Positions 11,401 through 24,813 of a stretch of DNA of 64,000 bases are shown piece by piece. Within the stretch, counting starts at the first letter, position 1. Each line of letters starts with the position of its first letter. Made by a program: the position numbers and the translations under genes. Source of the stretch: Campylorhamphus procurvoides (Eukaryota; Chordata; Aves; Passeriformes; Dendrocolaptidae). The notes beneath the pieces are model-generated. The model did not search any database, was not told the DNA's origin, and saw nothing but the letters and a program-made list of their open reading frames with translations. The stretch lies in assembly GCA_013396655.1 (NCBI GenBank), contig WBMV01000073.1:1307295-1371294 (forward strand), read 5' to 3'.

Positions 11401-14400
11401 CGTGGGAGGAGCTGTGGAAGCCACACGATGACCTCCTCTGTGTCCCAGTCACATCCCCTGTGTCACAGCCACAAGGTGGAGCTGACAACAAGTAAAATAG
11501 ATGTAGTTGAGAGATGTGCTTTGGGGTTGAGAAGTCCATGTGAAATGCAACAGGTTCTTTTTTCGTGTCGCAATAATGTGCCACATCTGAACAATTCCGG
11601 GTAGTCTTAAGTAGTGCTGCCAGGAAAGAATCTCAGACTGCTAGAAGAGGAGACCATATTTTAATTTCTTCCTAAGGTCAGTGTGTAACCTCTCTTAAGT
11701 TGTAACACAGTTAAAATGGAATATTTTTTAGACCCTCTCTTTGAATAAACTATAAAAAAATCTGACTGTAGATAAGTTTGTACGGAGCTGTTTGAGAAAC
11801 CAGCTCTAAATACTTTTTGAGGCTCACACGTTAGTGGTGTGAAAATAGCTGGAATGAAATAGAAAATAATTCTGGCCATTTTGAGGCTACAGAATGAACA
11901 TATGTTGAACCAGAGTCTATTTGAAGAGGATAAAAAATTACACCATCCATCTGGTAATCTGTAAACATTGAAAAATAAAAATAAATAACAGTTGTCAAGG
12001 AAATAAGTGAGAATTGTGTTGGTGTTTTTAACCTCCAGATGCCTTGCAGTTTATGTTTTCTCTTGCTGATAAACATTGTCTCTGTTACTGTTGGGAATCA
12101 TTTGCAGTTTGCAAGGAAACAGTAAATATTAGGTAATGGAGTTTTGTTTTTCAGATTAAAAAAATATTTATTTTAAATTTGTCAGTGTTTTTATTAGTTT
12201 TCAGACTATTGAACTGTAGTTTAAACATCGATGGTTGTGTTTACAGGGCTAGTGTCCCCTCTCAGAAACCTCCAGTTGAAATTGCAGTATTTTTAAAACA
12301 AACAACACTTTGTTCTTCCTGTTTAGAGAGTCTCTCTTTCTCCTTTTTTAGAATTATTTGCTTGAGCAAGGAGGAAATATATGGCACATCAGGGAAGGTT
12401 CTCTTCAGGCTGTTCTCATCCACGTCCTTTTTAAGCTGGGATGCGTTTTGAGTGAAGTCATTCAAACTGACACATCTATCTTCAGTAGCTAAAGTAGCTG
12501 AGAGCTGAGCTGAGGGGATGCAGGGAAGCCCAGATCAGTTGCAGAAAGCTGTGTTCTTGCAGAGAGCTGGCTGGGCTGGGTGAGGACAGCCATGGTTTTG
12601 CAAAATCTGTACATTATAAAGTTGGCTGTAACGGGAAGTGCTTTTTTTGTCATCAGAATTTATGGTCAGTAACCAGTTACAGAATTCTAAACCTTATCAT
12701 GAAGGAAATCTGACTTAGTTTTGTTTGGACTAATAGAAATCTGGGTTTGGGTGGTTTTGCTCTGTCAGAACACACCTTTGGAACAGAAAAAAAAGGTGCC
12801 CATGCACTCCTCTGAGGTGAAGAGTCAGGGATACTTGCATGAAAGATTCAATCCCAATTTAAGGCAACACACAACACTGTTGGCTGTGCCTCAGACCGGT
12901 GTGGCCAAGTCCTTCTCAGTTATGTCTTAACATGATCACTTCTCTTAATTGGAATGAGAAGTTTTCCGCTGCAAGATCTTGAAAAAGCCAACCCTGCTGT
13001 AATGATGCAGGAATTCCTAAACACTGGGATAGTGTAAACTCAGTGAATGCTCCCCCTGTGTTAGGAAGCAATGCTTTAAAATTTATTTGAAGAAAATATT
13101 CCTTAAACGGTGGCTTTCAGAGGTAGGTGAGGTCAGCTGCAGTGGCCACATCCCTGGGAAATGGATGTGGTTAAGGTTACCTGGTTTTACTGTTGACTTA
13201 CTTGACTTGTAGACCGAGGATTTGATCAAAGCCCTACAAGACCTGGAAAATGCAGCGTCAGGAGATGCAACAGTGCGGCAAAAAATTGCTTCCCTGCCTC
13301 AGGAAGTTCAAGATGTTTCATTACTGGAGAAAATTACAGGTATGAGACTAAAAGGTGAATAAACATGGGCCCAAAGAACAACTTAGAAATCAATGTGTGG
13401 GGGTTTTTTTGAACAATCACAATGGTAGAGTGAATTCCTGCTTTTGTATCCTTGCTTTGTAGCTCCGGGGTAATTAAGACATAGCAATCCTATGAAGTAA
13501 CATGGAAGATTAAACTTACATAGCTGCTTCTGTTTTTTTGGGTTGGACCAAGGCTTTTTTACCTGGAGAGCAGCAGCAGCATTTTGCAAGAATATAAAGG
13601 AAATTGGGCCAGAGTTCTCAAATGGGAGTGTTTGCTTTTGAACACCCCGACTGTTAAGATATCTTGAAGCTTTATCAGACTGTGCTGAGTACACAAAGGC
13701 TCCTTGATTGAAATATTTTTGAGTTCTATCAGACTGCTGAGTATACATACACTCCTTGATTGCTGTGGGAAAGGAAACTCACTACCCCCATTAATCTGTC
13801 AGTCTTTGTTTAAATGAACTTTTGCAATTACATTTGAAAAGTAATTTTAATAGAAGCATTTAAAGGTTGAACTGATTTGACTCTTGTTCCTGGGGGTAGT
13901 TTTAATTTAAAACTCATTATGAACTATCACTCTTGCAGTGTGCAACTGGACTGTGTGCAATTCCCAGGTTTGTGTCATACATTGGAGGTTCTTCAGATAA
14001 AAGAGAAATAAAGATGTGCACGCTGTTTAAATGTGGAAAGCATGGAATTGTTTACCTGAAAGTGCTGCCTAATGTTTTAGTTTAATTAACCTGTTCATAG
14101 AGGCCGAGTTCATAGGTTTATATTCCCTCTTCTCTGGCATCTCTGCAAGGATAAAATGTAGTCAGTCATGTCAGTGTCTAAAATACAGCTCAAGAAGGGT
14201 GTATGTCCTATTTCCTGTATATCTCCTGTGATAACAGCTCTTATTTTCCTGTCAAGCCAGAAGCATATTTACAAACAAGACATTATTGTGTCTGTGGCTG
14301 GTGACTTGTAGCCCTTCTGTAAACGACTGAAAGTTTTAAACTTTGTCCTCTAAATTACCCAACGCTTTTGCACGCAGACAAAGAGGCTGCGGAGCGGCTC

Positions 14401-17400
14401 TCAAAGACCGTGGACGAGGCATGTCTGCTGCTGGCCGAGTACAACGGGCGGCTGGCGGCAGAGCTGGAGGACCGGCGCCAGCTGGCACGGATGCTCATCG
14501 AGTACACCCAGAACCAGAAGGACGTGCTAACGGAGAAGGAGAAGAAGCTGGAGGTGAGTGCCGGGTTACCGGGGCTGGCAAAGCTGATTGGCTCACCAAA
14601 CGCTCCCCCGTGACTCCGAATCTGTGGGTTTCTCCTGAGGGAGATGGTTCCAGTTTTTATCTTCGCGTGATTCTAGATGTTATCTTTACATTTTTCTCTA
14701 GGTGTTATCTTTACATTTTATTTTCACGTTTGGAGCAAAGCAGGTGAGAAAGCTGTGTACAATCTGGAGAATACAAATCTGTTCTCATGTTCAGTCTAGA
14801 TGTTTTAATGGGCACCTGGGAGGCCCAGAACTCTATACTTCTTAAAGAAAAATAAACTCACCTAGCACAATTTCTTCAGACTTACCCTATTTTTTATGAC
14901 ATCCCCCTTTTTCAAAAAATCAGCCTCTGTTCACCATAATTAGATTGGGCTTTTTTTTTTTGTATTTCTGGGGGTTTTGTTATTCTTTTCCTTATGATTG
15001 GGTGCCCTTCATCTGCCTCCCCAGCCTCTGCTTGATAAGGCGAAGCAGTTTAAGCCAGACCTTCTGCTCTGCATCCTTTACCACCCACTTACCTACTGCT
15101 TCTGTGATGGAATGCAAATGGAGCTGATAGTGAAAGACAACGAGTTGTATTTCCTTCCACAGCTCCCTTGAACAAGGAGGGCAGGACCCTAAAACAGCAT
15201 GGGGCTGGCTGGGCCTGAGCTGAGCCCCCTGCACCACCAAGGGAGGCTGCACTGCCAGCTATTTACAGCTGTTTATCCAAAATGTGCTTTCTCCATGGAA
15301 GTTCTTTCAGCACGCGTCTCGGGACTAGTGTGGAGTTTAATTAATGGCTGTGGTTGTATGTCACTCTGCCATCTGCTAAACTGCCCCTCGGCGGCACATT
15401 AAGAGCTTCTCTGCAATGTGATGCTGGTGATGAACAGCTGCTGTGGGGTGGGACGGGAGGGGATGTGGAGGACAAAATCTCCTGGAAGGAGACTCTGCTG
15501 CAGCAATTGCAGGCTCTGTTTACTGTCATGGCAAACCTCGTCCTCTGACAACTCGGCACATTACTCCCAGATAAATTTCATTTGAAGTATTTTCTTTGTC
15601 ATGTGTTTATACTAGACTTTCTCAGTGCCTTGTGACTGAATTTCTTCAAGCATAGTGTCAGTCTTATGACTGAGTCAGTAAAAAGCGCTTTAGACATGGA
15701 TATGGATGATGCCATAAGACCAAATCCTGTTTGGCACATGATTTATTTGCTGTGGAAGTCTTGGGTTAGGTCTTGGGTTTTTTTCTTGTAGAAAGAAGGA
15801 CATATGTCTAGTAGAAACATACATGTGTATGTGAAAAAAAAATCATAAATGATAGGCATGTTGCTGGTTTTGATTTTAAAAATGGCAAGTGATAGGTAGC
15901 AAAATGTTGCACAACAATGTTTTAAAAAGCCCAGAGCAGTCCATAAATTTGAGTCAGTTTAAGACTGGGAAACTGAGAAATCCATAATGACAACATGAAA
16001 TAAAAATTTCTAAGGCACTAGCTGAAATGTTGTGACAATTGTGCTGGTTTTCTGTTTGGAAGATACCTTTTTTTGTAAGCAATGTTACTCAAAAATTGTA
16101 ACTCTGGCAGAGGCAGAAACATAATCCTGAAAATTAAGTGTTTTGCTGGCTGAACTGCTTTGTTAATGGGAATAATCCTGCTGATGATAATGGGACAGGC
16201 TGTGTGCTCGCTGTTAGGTGTAAACACAGGCCTTCACTACATTGGAAAATAAAGAATGTTCTTATTTAAATATCTGGATCCTATTAAGTATCTGTTTAGA
16301 TTAGCATCTCTGTCATTCTACCCGAGAAGGCGCCTCAGTGCTGTAACAGTCTAAACAGAGTTGCAGGAAATGCCGCTGTAACACTGAACGTGAGGCATAA
16401 TTGATATTCGTGTCTGCTCTCAAACCTCAGTGAGGGATGTTGCCTGATTACAGCGTTCCATTGTTCTGGCCTTGTAGAGGGTTAATAAACAGTGGAAGAT
16501 GCTGGTTACAGATAAGGCAGGCCAGATCTGCTTATCAGTTTTGTTTGAAACTTTGATGTTCTCACAGTATTGATAAGCCTTGATTTTTCTTTGTAGTGCT
16601 AATAAGCATTTTACTAGAAGGATCTAAACCTCTTGTAGTAATTAAAAATGTATTTAAAAGCCAAAACATTTACTCGGGCAAAGTCTGAAACAAGGAAATA
16701 ACTTAAAACAATCCAATTTTGCGTATCTTCTGATTGTAGGCCTTGCACTCGGGATGTATCTTTTCCAGAATCTTTGGTACTATGAGTTTTTCCTCTTGTG
16801 CTGTAAGTTTCCTGACTCATATGAGAGGGTGTTTTTGGATAGAAGATGGATTGTTTACTTTGCTATCCTAATCTAGCCAAGGCTGCTGGGCTGGGGAGAG
16901 GGGCTTCTGACAGTAGTGTAAGTTAGAGCTTTATTTTAAGAGATGAAATGTCTAATTTGGAAATCACTCTGGATGATTGTTGTCTTTTATTTACTCACAA
17001 AGACTTTCACTGTAATAACAATGAAAGTAGCTAATCTGTGTTTTTTGAGAAGCAGCTTTTGTGGTCTAAAGAGCTACAGTTGTTTACTAATTCAGCTAAT
17101 GCTGTCCCTCGTGAAACAGCAAATTGTCAAAACATACATAAACTCTGTGTGTTTGTGTCTAGTGGGCTAATGCTCAGAATGCTCTGTGGTGTCAAACCCG
17201 TGTGACACAGCTCTTGTCATCAGTTGCAGAAAAGCTGTTTAATTGAGGGACATTGCTGAGGAAGGTGGCTTTGGACAGGAATTACACATCAGTATGGATA
17301 CAGCTGGCCTGAGTAAGGGCTGAAGCACTGAGGGGTGAAGAACCACTGGTGATATGAAAGGAGAAAGCTGGCACAGAGCCTGAAGATCTTAAACATATGG

Positions 17401-20400
17401 ACAAACTCCAGTTTTAGGGTAGCAATGAAAGAAATTGAAAGTGTAATAATTAGGATTTCTTTGTTGGAGGGGGACATGGTGATAACTCGATTATAGTCTT
17501 AGAGTAATTAGAAGGAGAAGGCAGAGTTACTTTAATTCTGGCAATCAGCAAAATCAGCTGGTCCAAAACTGCTGCCAAACAGCCTATATAGCAAGGTGTT
17601 TGTTTTAAAGGGTAAATATTCCTTGATTTAACTTACTGAAGTGGATGGTGATATGGTGTGTGCTGCTGTTGAACAGCTCAACACTGAATTTCTTTTTGAA
17701 TGATGTTTCATCTTGCTCAGCAGTTGTGGGCTCAATACCACAGCTACTCTCTGATCCTCCGTGGCTGGGCTGGGTCAGAGGTGGCCTGGATTTTCAGAAT
17801 AGCAGGTGACATGAAATAAGATCCACTTTCAGACAGGCGTAGCACCAAGAACTGATGTTTCTGTAAGACTGAGGTAAGATGTCTTTGTATCTCACATGAA
17901 TATTGAACTTCTAATGAAGTTCCGATTCCCCGATTTGTGTTATTTTTGGCCCTGTTACAGTTACAGAGCACAATCAGCTGGGGGGCGTGTTTGTCCTCCA
18001 GCACCTGAACCTGCAGAACTTCAAGCGGAAGGACTGGCTTTTGAAGTCAGTGCTCTCTTCCAGAATGCATGACAGTCAAGGAGAAAAAATCCAGGGAATT
18101 AGTTTGTGTAAAACTGAAATGTAACAGCGAGATATCAGGGAGAACATTCCATGTTGGTGTACCAGGCAACTGTAAAATGAAGTCAGATGAATAGATGAGA
18201 CTGGAAGAACCAAGGGAGAGCAGTGCTAGGAAGTGGCAAATTGTGTGGAAGCTTTATGGGCACCTGAAATAACTACTGACAGTAGAAAACCTGGAGTATG
18301 TGGAGAGAGGGTTGTTTTAATCTCCTGGGGGAAAGAGGCAGAAAAAACAAAGGTGATTGTGCATTCAGAATTTCTGTTTTGCTTTGCAGTCAGTGAAGGC
18401 AGTTCTTCCATATACCTTTTTTCCCTGTGTTTGTAAAAGGTGACAGGAGGAATGTACTGTAGCACAGACAGTACGTGTATGTAGTGCTGTGTGTATGAGT
18501 GGGTGTGTACACTCAAATAAGTGTGTTTGCGTGTCTGCATATATAAATCTAAAGAACATATTGCATCTAAGATCCAGCTTAGGGGAAATTTTCTGACTCT
18601 TGATTGCATCTGAAAAATTGTGACTTAGTCCTGCTGAGAGCTGTGGAGGTTTTTTGATGTTTAGAGTTTCAATATTCATGGCTTCAGGGCACCTTTAATA
18701 AGGTGTTAAAGCCACATCCACATGAATTTGCAAACCCTCTTTGATAATGCATCTCTGAGGGGTGAAGTACATGCTCGAGGTTTTCTGGACTGCCCAACAC
18801 TACATTTTCTTGAAATACAATTTAGTTCAGTGGGTTAATAGGCAATTTGTTGCTGTGCTGCTTCCACTGCCTGGCTTTCTGTAGCATGTCAGTGTTGGCG
18901 TGGCTTTGTGGCTGCTGCTGCTGCCCTCAGACAGGAATTCTTGGGTTGTGGTATATTCATTTCACTGGTTTACACAGTGAAACAGGAGGTGAACTTTCAG
19001 TTTTTCTGCAAGGGAAAAAAAATTGTCAACATTTTACGTGCATGAAGCAGCAGGAGCAGCTGTGGGAACCAGGAGCAGAGGGGGGCCAGCTCTGTGCCCT
19101 ACAGAGTGATCCTGAGCAAGAGCACCCGGACACAGTGTCACATGGGATCTGTAAAACCAAACTGGTTATTAATGGAATGAGAAGTGCAGGGCTGTGAGCC
19201 TTTGGGGAATGGGACAAGAGCACAGGGTACAATTCCACAGGGAATGTGGGTCTGTTGGGCTGTGTATGGCTCCAGGCAAAAGCTGTTTTTCTTTGCACGA
19301 TGCAAGGATACAATTTCTTCATTTTGTAGGTGCTTGTAGGCATTTATAATTATAGTAGTAGTGCAAACAGAATCATACTTAACAATAAAAGCAAATAAAA
19401 ATCATCCAGTATTAACATAAAATGTTTTAATGGATTTTACTGAAGTGGATGAGTATATGACCACTCTTTTGCTTAGCTATAAAAGCATTAAGATGCTTGG
19501 AGAGGTGAATATGTAGCTGCTTGCTTGTACACTAAAATGATGATTTTTGCTGTGAACATAAAATTCACCCTCCAGATGTTTATTTTAGGAAGGATATTTT
19601 GCAGATGAACTGAGCTTTCATGTCCATCATACAGTGGCAGCCGAGGCCCTTTCTGAGAGCTTTTGAATGGAGAGGCTAAGGCTTCTCCAGCAGCTGGAGA
19701 TTTACTCTGTGGAGGTTTCTGCTGCTGGCTCTTCTGTTGTCCTAAACAAAGAAGAGAGTGAGGAGACGAGTTACGGTTTCAGAGCGTGTAATTCTGCAGA
19801 AACACAGACTCTGCTGAAGCGTGATGAATGATGCCACAGAAGAAAGAAGCCTTGTCAAATCTAAAAGAGCAAGACTGAATGAATTTAAGGTCTGAAAATG
19901 AACTGAAACTCTGTAAGGAAATACATCATTCAAGCTCTGATTCCTGGACTGCATCTTTCAGATAAAAACCTCAGATTTACTGGTTTAGTGCTGCTGCAGA
20001 ATGAGGAAGCCTGGTTTCATTGCTGGCATTTGGTTTCACTTTGCTTCTGAGGTTAGTTTTGCTGCACTGAACTTGTGAAATTGCAGAAGTTTCCCTTTCT
20101 GTTCTTATTCTAACATGTTTTAATCAGTATTTTTTAGGAGTACTTTGCATAGGTTAAGTGGCAAGTAGCAGAAGCTAAGGAATACCTAATCAACCTGCTA
20201 TATTAGTGTGGTATATTTAATGTTTTTAAAGAGAGGTTTTACCTAACCATATAATCACGTGGCTGTCAGACTTCTCACTTCACTACATACTCTTCAAATT
20301 TCTGCTGAGCCTTTGGTGCATTTTCTCTCTAATTTCTGTGGACTTCTGCTTAGCTACAGCTGGCTCAAGCTGCAGCATATCAAAACTGAGAGTGACTGGC

Positions 20401-23400
20401 TGCTCTTCTATTCAGTTTCTAAATTCTCATTAATGTTTAGCCTCATGTTTTTCAATAGATGCAATTGCTGTGATGACTTACAGCATGTTCCTGCTTGACC
20501 CTGTGCAGGGATGGATGTGTCAAGTGCACACTCTGAGCCAGAATAAGCTGAGTCCGTGCCGTGGAACTCGACAGGGTGAACCCAGCCATGCAGCAGTGCT
20601 CAGGATGAATTTCCTGTCATGTTGATTACAGTCAGTTCTATAATGTTCAAGCAAGGCTGCTTTGGAATGAAACACTCTGTCAGATTCGTTCAGTGGTGGT
20701 TAATTCTGATTTTGCATTTGTTTCAAGGACTGAGTATCTGATTCTCTTGGTCACTGAGGATGTACAACACTGTGCACTGAAAGGGAATGTTGATTAGCAA
20801 AAGCATCCACGTGGCACAGTGCCAGCTTTTTCTGTATCATCCTGAAGCTCCTGCTTACAGCAGAGATCTCATTATTTTGTCTAAAAAAAGCAAATAGCAT
20901 CCAAATACTATTAATCTTAATATAAGCCTTCTGTGCAGTGAGGCAATTAGCTCGACACATGGAGTACAAACAAAGGCCTCAGAAAGCAGCAGCTTCTTTT
21001 AACTGCACTTCGTGTTTGTTCAGCTCGTGGAATGGAGGCACCTTATGCAAAAATCTACAAGTTGCAGTTTCAAAGCGTGTCGTGGGCTATGTTGAAAAAC
21101 ATGGTTTCCCATAAAACCTGCTTCCAGATTCCTGCCTTGCAGAATAGGGCCAGAACATGTGGAAAAAGCAAAGCCTACAAACTGGAAGGGCGTTCCATGT
21201 CTCTGCTGGTGTGTATTCTTGAGTGGAACAGCCAGCATTCCCTGCCCCAGCTCTGGCTCCTGATCTCTCAACTCCTTCCACAAGTCAACACAGCATCTCA
21301 GATCAGAGGGATGGAGAGGGTTAAGTATGAAGGGGATAGTTGTTTTTCATGCTCTTTGTTGAATATCCAATCTGTTCAGTAAGTATTCATCTATTCTAGG
21401 AAATCTTGGTTTCTGGATTACTCCTTTAGTTTCCATTCCAGAATGTAGTCATGTTTTTTTGAGCCAGAGTGCTTTTTCCTTTTATTTTTTTCTCTCGTTT
21501 TTTTAGTTTGGTTTTTGACAGGTAAGATTTAGACCATTTATGTGGACTAGCTAATACCTACATTAACCTACTAGTAAGATGAAATTATTTAGAATTGAAT
21601 GTAATATGGTTTATAAGGTGACTTCATTTCTGTTTGTCATCATATGCATACAAGAGTCTCTCTTCAAATAGAGTGTATTTCTGGTAGCTCTGTGTTCCGT
21701 GTAGCTCTCAGTGTAGAGTATCCCTAAAAATTGGGATGTGTTAAGTGCAGCATTTTCCTAAACATTTGAAACTATTAATTGTAAATCTGGCAGCATTTTG
21801 CTGCTCTTAATATGCAGAGGAGTTTCTCCTAAGTCTGTATGTTTGCCATCCCATAAAAATCAGAATAGCAGTGTGCTTTGCATGCATCTTGGTGGTTCTT
21901 CATTTGTTAGTGTGTTTTCTCAGAGCTGGGCTGTCAGGCAAAGCATTGGCAAGATTCCCACTCCCCTAAATAGTTCAGTTGGGAAAGGAACGTTGTTTCC
22001 ATCTAATATAATTGTAATAGTCATGCAAATCCTCTTCAGCTCAAAAACCCTCTCGTCCCAGTCCTGACTGTCCATGAGACATGACTGATCCTGGTCTTCA
22101 TGTCAGACTTGCTCTGAAAGCAGCAGGACATCAGTCTTTGCATGAAGGTTTTTGCATAACTGTTTTATGTGGATCCATAATTGGATCCATAAATCCATAT
22201 CTGTTTTGCATGGATTTTGGCAATTCAAGCCACATTTGAAGTATTCTTTTGGCTTATGTCTGGAATTTGCCAGTTTATCAGACCTAGAGGACTTGCCAGC
22301 TGCCTTGCCCTTCTTTATTTCTTTCCTATCTTTAGTAAGAATTTCTAAAGAAAGAAGTAACACCTGCTGACTCTCACTCTTGACAGTTTGTGATTCTTGA
22401 GAAAGCGCTGACTACTCTTTCTTGGCTGGATATTCCATAACTCCCTGACAGTGGTCTGAATTATGAATTTTTAATTTAGTTTTAAGATTGTCTTCTGGGG
22501 ATATCCGAGTCCAGCCTCTTCCACCTTCTCTCTGTGAGCATTTGGAATACAATAATACAGTAGATGTTCCTGTCTGTTTCCTCGCAGTGCTTGGGATGTG
22601 CCAGCCCTGAGCAGAGCAATCTTTGCACCATTTCTCCCTTTCCCTAGTGCTGGCTCCCACGTTCCCTTGGATAATGCCAAGTGTTGGAATGCTCTGCCTC
22701 CACGGCATCCCTCTTTATCTGCTGCTGTTCTCTATTCATGCTAAAAAATCTGGGGTGTTTGTCTTCATCTCATGACTTTCTCAACTAGTTCCCCTCCTTA
22801 AGAATTCCCCAAAGAGAGTGACTAGGGATGTGGGTGCATTTGTATTTTGATCCCGATTTTCTGTTTTTCATTAAAACAAGACAAATCCCCACAATCCTAA
22901 ATTAATGTGTGCACTTCTCTTGGATTTTTTTTTTGTTTTGCTACTGTTCTCTAGGCCTGAGAACAGCATCCTGCTGTTCATTGGAATTGGGAGGGCTTTG
23001 TTTGGACTTGATTATTGTATCCTGTGTATTTTAGCAGATGTGTTTGGTTAAGATGGTATATTAACTCACAGGGCTTTATAAAACATTCAAGTTTGAGATA
23101 GGCTGTTAAAAGACATTCTTATTTGGTGCTGGCAAGAAATTTATGGGATATATTTACATAGTCATTGCAGGGGTATTGGGAGTTGTTGCGATTGACGGCT
23201 GCTCTCACTGTTCTAACTCAAAATAATGAAACAGAGAGTGTAAACTCCTTGCTTGTAACCCCACAGGAACTGCTGTGCTTTGATGTTTGGAGAAGGTGAA
23301 GAGAATTTCCATCACTGAGAAGGTTAGAAAGTCTGGATTAAAGTTGTAAACTCTTCAGAAAGATGTTTTGATTAAACATGTGCTTAGTGTTATCTGATCT

Positions 23401-24813
23401 TCAGAGATATAAATTTATGTTCTCTGGTAAACTGTTCTCTTTGCCAAGTAATTAAAAAATGAAAAACTGATACTGCAGCTGGCTGTGTGGGAGCCTGTTC
23501 TGTGCATGGTTTTTATCTTAAGCTCATTGTTTCCTGCATTCTGGAGATACCATGAAAAATAGTACATGTGTATCTGGATAAAGACTGGCATATTCCAAAA
23601 GTAATGATGTGACACTGGCATTTTATTCCTTCAATTTCTGTCTACTGTTACATGAATATTTAGAATCACAAAACTTGAAAACTTGAAAATCACTTAAACT
23701 TTAATTAAGCTTCTGTCTTGGATAACTTGGATGTGTGTTGGCCTGTTCTTAAGTGGCCTCTAAACAGAATTGACCAAGTTACGGTTCTTTCTTCCATTTT
23801 TAGGGTTGAAACTCCTCCTCTCTCTCGCAATGACACACGAGTCACTGGTGTCTCTGAGATTTGGGGGGATTTCTGTGCATGGATAGGGGTTTCTTACTGG
23901 ACTTTTACTGCTCAATCCCAACCTTATTTGTAGAAAAACCACTTGCAGGTTTCCTCTTCAGGGATTTTTAACTTACTGTTTTTCTCCATTTGTAATAAAA
24001 TTCTGAAGATTTTAGTGTCTGTATCTGGTGTGGATGTGTCTTTGCCTGGTTTACAGTCAGTGATCCTACCTGTGTTTCCATGCCCATCTCACAGTGCAGG
24101 TGCTGTAATGTGAGTCATCCAGCAGCTCACTGAGGAGACTCTGTTTGACAACCAAAACTTGGGTTTGATTTAATGACCTGAAAGGGAAAATTAGATTAAT
24201 TAAATGTTCAAAACTGATCAAGCTTGAAAGCAAGGAGTATTTTGGCAGCATAGTAATACTGTGATGTGCCTCAGCCTGAGCTTCTGACAGCAGAGGGGTG
24301 TCAGAAGAACACTGGCAGCAGGTGAGAGTCAGTGTTTGGGGAAGAACACAAGGATAGAGTAACTCTGCAGAGACACTTTTCTCAAATGCTCTATCAGGCT
24401 CCAGTGGGTGCAGATTTGGGGGTATTTTTCATGTAAAGTAAGAAAGGCAGGGCAGGGGTATTGGTTTAGGGAAGGCAGAGCCTGTGGGCAGGCTGTGAAT
24501 TTGGGTGCAGATGGCAGGGTGTGCAGTCGTGCCAGCAGTTGCTCAGAGCACCAGGGCCTGGCCACCTGCTGTGGGTCCTCACCTGGAAGATACTCCTGGC
24601 TTGACTAACAGCACTGCTAATTAACCTGTGCTTAATCTTTGTTCTCTTGTCTCTTTCCCTCAGGAATATAAACAGAAGCTTGCTCGGGTAACCCAGGTGC
24701 GCAAGGAGCTGAAATCCCACATCCAGAGCCTTCCAGACCTGTCACTGCTGCCCAATGTCACGGGAGGTCTGGCACCTCTGCCATCTGCTGGGGACCTGTT
24801 TTCAACAGACTAG
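2347..24813 (+). CDS. RPRD1B: RPRD1B (CREPT), RNA polymerase II CTD-binding regulator, complete gene in seven coding exons
   Basis: Joining 2347-2497, 4016-4145, 5193-5326, 11269-11381, 13213-13339, 14378-14553 and 24664-24813 gives 981 bases, 326 residues plus TAG, the same length as human RPRD1B. It begins MSSFSESALEKKLSELSNSQ and ends PSAGDLFSTD. Residues 1 to about 135 form a CTD-interacting domain (CID, with HHRKHAGPIVAVWHRELRK and LTFLYLANDVIQNSKRKGP). The middle is acidic (EEEDDDYPGSYSPQDP). Residues about 205-300 are helical and coiled-coil (KTVDEACLLLAEYNGRLAAE, EYTQNQKDVLTEKEKKLEEY). In the known family the CID binds phosphorylated heptads of the RNA polymerase II CTD, and the protein dimerises and helps recruit the Ser5 phosphatase RPAP2; the human protein also promotes cyclin D1 transcription. 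It acts in the nucleus. All six introns are GT-AG and frame-consistent. Confidence 0.97.
2498..4015 (+). other. RPRD1B intron 1
   Basis: This GT-AG intron has a pyrimidine-rich end (about 3971-4015) before the acceptor. It holds a T run at about 3056-3069 and otherwise unremarkable sequence that turns AT-rich after 3600. No gene or recognised repeat was found. Confidence 0.8.
4016..4145 (+). CDS. RPRD1B: RPRD1B exon 2
   Basis: The acceptor is ctttctcag|CAAAATCA and the donor GCCAG|gtatgt. The exon encodes AKSSRKLTFLYLANDVIQNS through SHVA and part of the next Arg. This is the conserved CTD-binding face of the CID. Confidence 0.95.
4146..5192 (+). other. RPRD1B intron 2
   Basis: This 1.05-kb GT-AG intron shows no gene or recognisable repeat. 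Confidence 0.8.
5193..5326 (+). CDS. RPRD1B: RPRD1B exon 3
   Basis: The acceptor is tttgaacag|AGAAGCAG and the donor ACAAAAG|gtaaat. The exon encodes EADEGCKKPLERLLNIWQER through SNSPQTK, closing the CID and starting the linker. Confidence 0.95.
6139..6283 (+). mobile_element. CR1-family LINE, 3' end fragment
   Basis: The sequence follows the CR1 3' tail: a 'ggaagagttca..ccaggttgga..gggctctgagcagcctggtcta' core, then 'gtgtccctgcccatggcaggg..ttggaactaggtgatctttaag', ending in the tandem 'ttctgtgattctgtga' typical of avian CR1. It is a 5'-truncated sense-strand copy inside RPRD1B intron 3, with no coding potential left. Confidence 0.9.
8769..8830. repeat. Short tandem repeat, ccatgatgaa(taatctaa) units
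   Basis: Three copies of ccatgatgaa start near 8771, 8789 and 8811. The last two are followed by taatctaa. It lies inside RPRD1B intron 3. Confidence 0.8.
11269..11381 (+). CDS. RPRD1B: RPRD1B exon 4
   Basis: The acceptor is accttcag|TTGCAGAG and the donor CTGCTG|gtatgt. The exon encodes VAEEKKSLKRTFQQIQEEED through SAGPLL. A second AG six bases downstream (11273-11274) could serve as an alternative acceptor and would remove two residues in frame. Confidence 0.93.
11382..13212 (+). other. RPRD1B intron 4
   Basis: This 1.8-kb AT-rich GT-AG intron shows no recognised gene or repeat. Confidence 0.8.
13213..13339 (+). CDS. RPRD1B: RPRD1B exon 5
   Basis: The acceptor is gacttgtag|ACCGAG and the donor ATTACAG|gtatga. 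The exon encodes TEDLIKALQDLENAASGDAT through DVSLLEKIT, the start of the helical C-terminal domain. Confidence 0.95.
13340..14377 (+). other. RPRD1B intron 5
   Basis: This 1.04-kb GT-AG intron shows no recognised gene or repeat. Confidence 0.8.
14378..14553 (+). CDS. RPRD1B: RPRD1B exon 6
   Basis: The acceptor is gcacgcag|ACAAAG and the donor CTGGAG|gtgagt. The exon encodes DKEAAERLSKTVDEACLLLA through EKKLE, the main coiled-coil. It is notably GC-richer than the introns on either side. Confidence 0.95.
14554..24663 (+). other. RPRD1B intron 6 (10.1 kb)
   Basis: This is the largest intron of the window and is AT-rich with scattered A and T runs. Short open frames occur on both strands, the longest about 130 codons, but none shows a family motif, paired splice sites or codon bias. 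No clear transposon was recognised by eye, though old copies could be missed. Confidence 0.7.
24664..24813 (+). CDS. RPRD1B: RPRD1B exon 7, stop codon
   Basis: The acceptor is tccctcag|GAATATAA. The exon encodes EYKQKLARVTQVRKELKSHI through the terminus PSAGDLFSTD, then TAG at 24811-24813. Confidence 0.96.
   Translation, partial: EYKQKLARVTQVRKELKSHIQSLPDLSLLPNVTGGLAPLPSAGDLFSTD

Noticed and set aside
21032..21382. 116-codon open frame in RPRD1B intron 6
   Set aside because: No recognised domain, no splice signals and overlapping open frames on the other strand.
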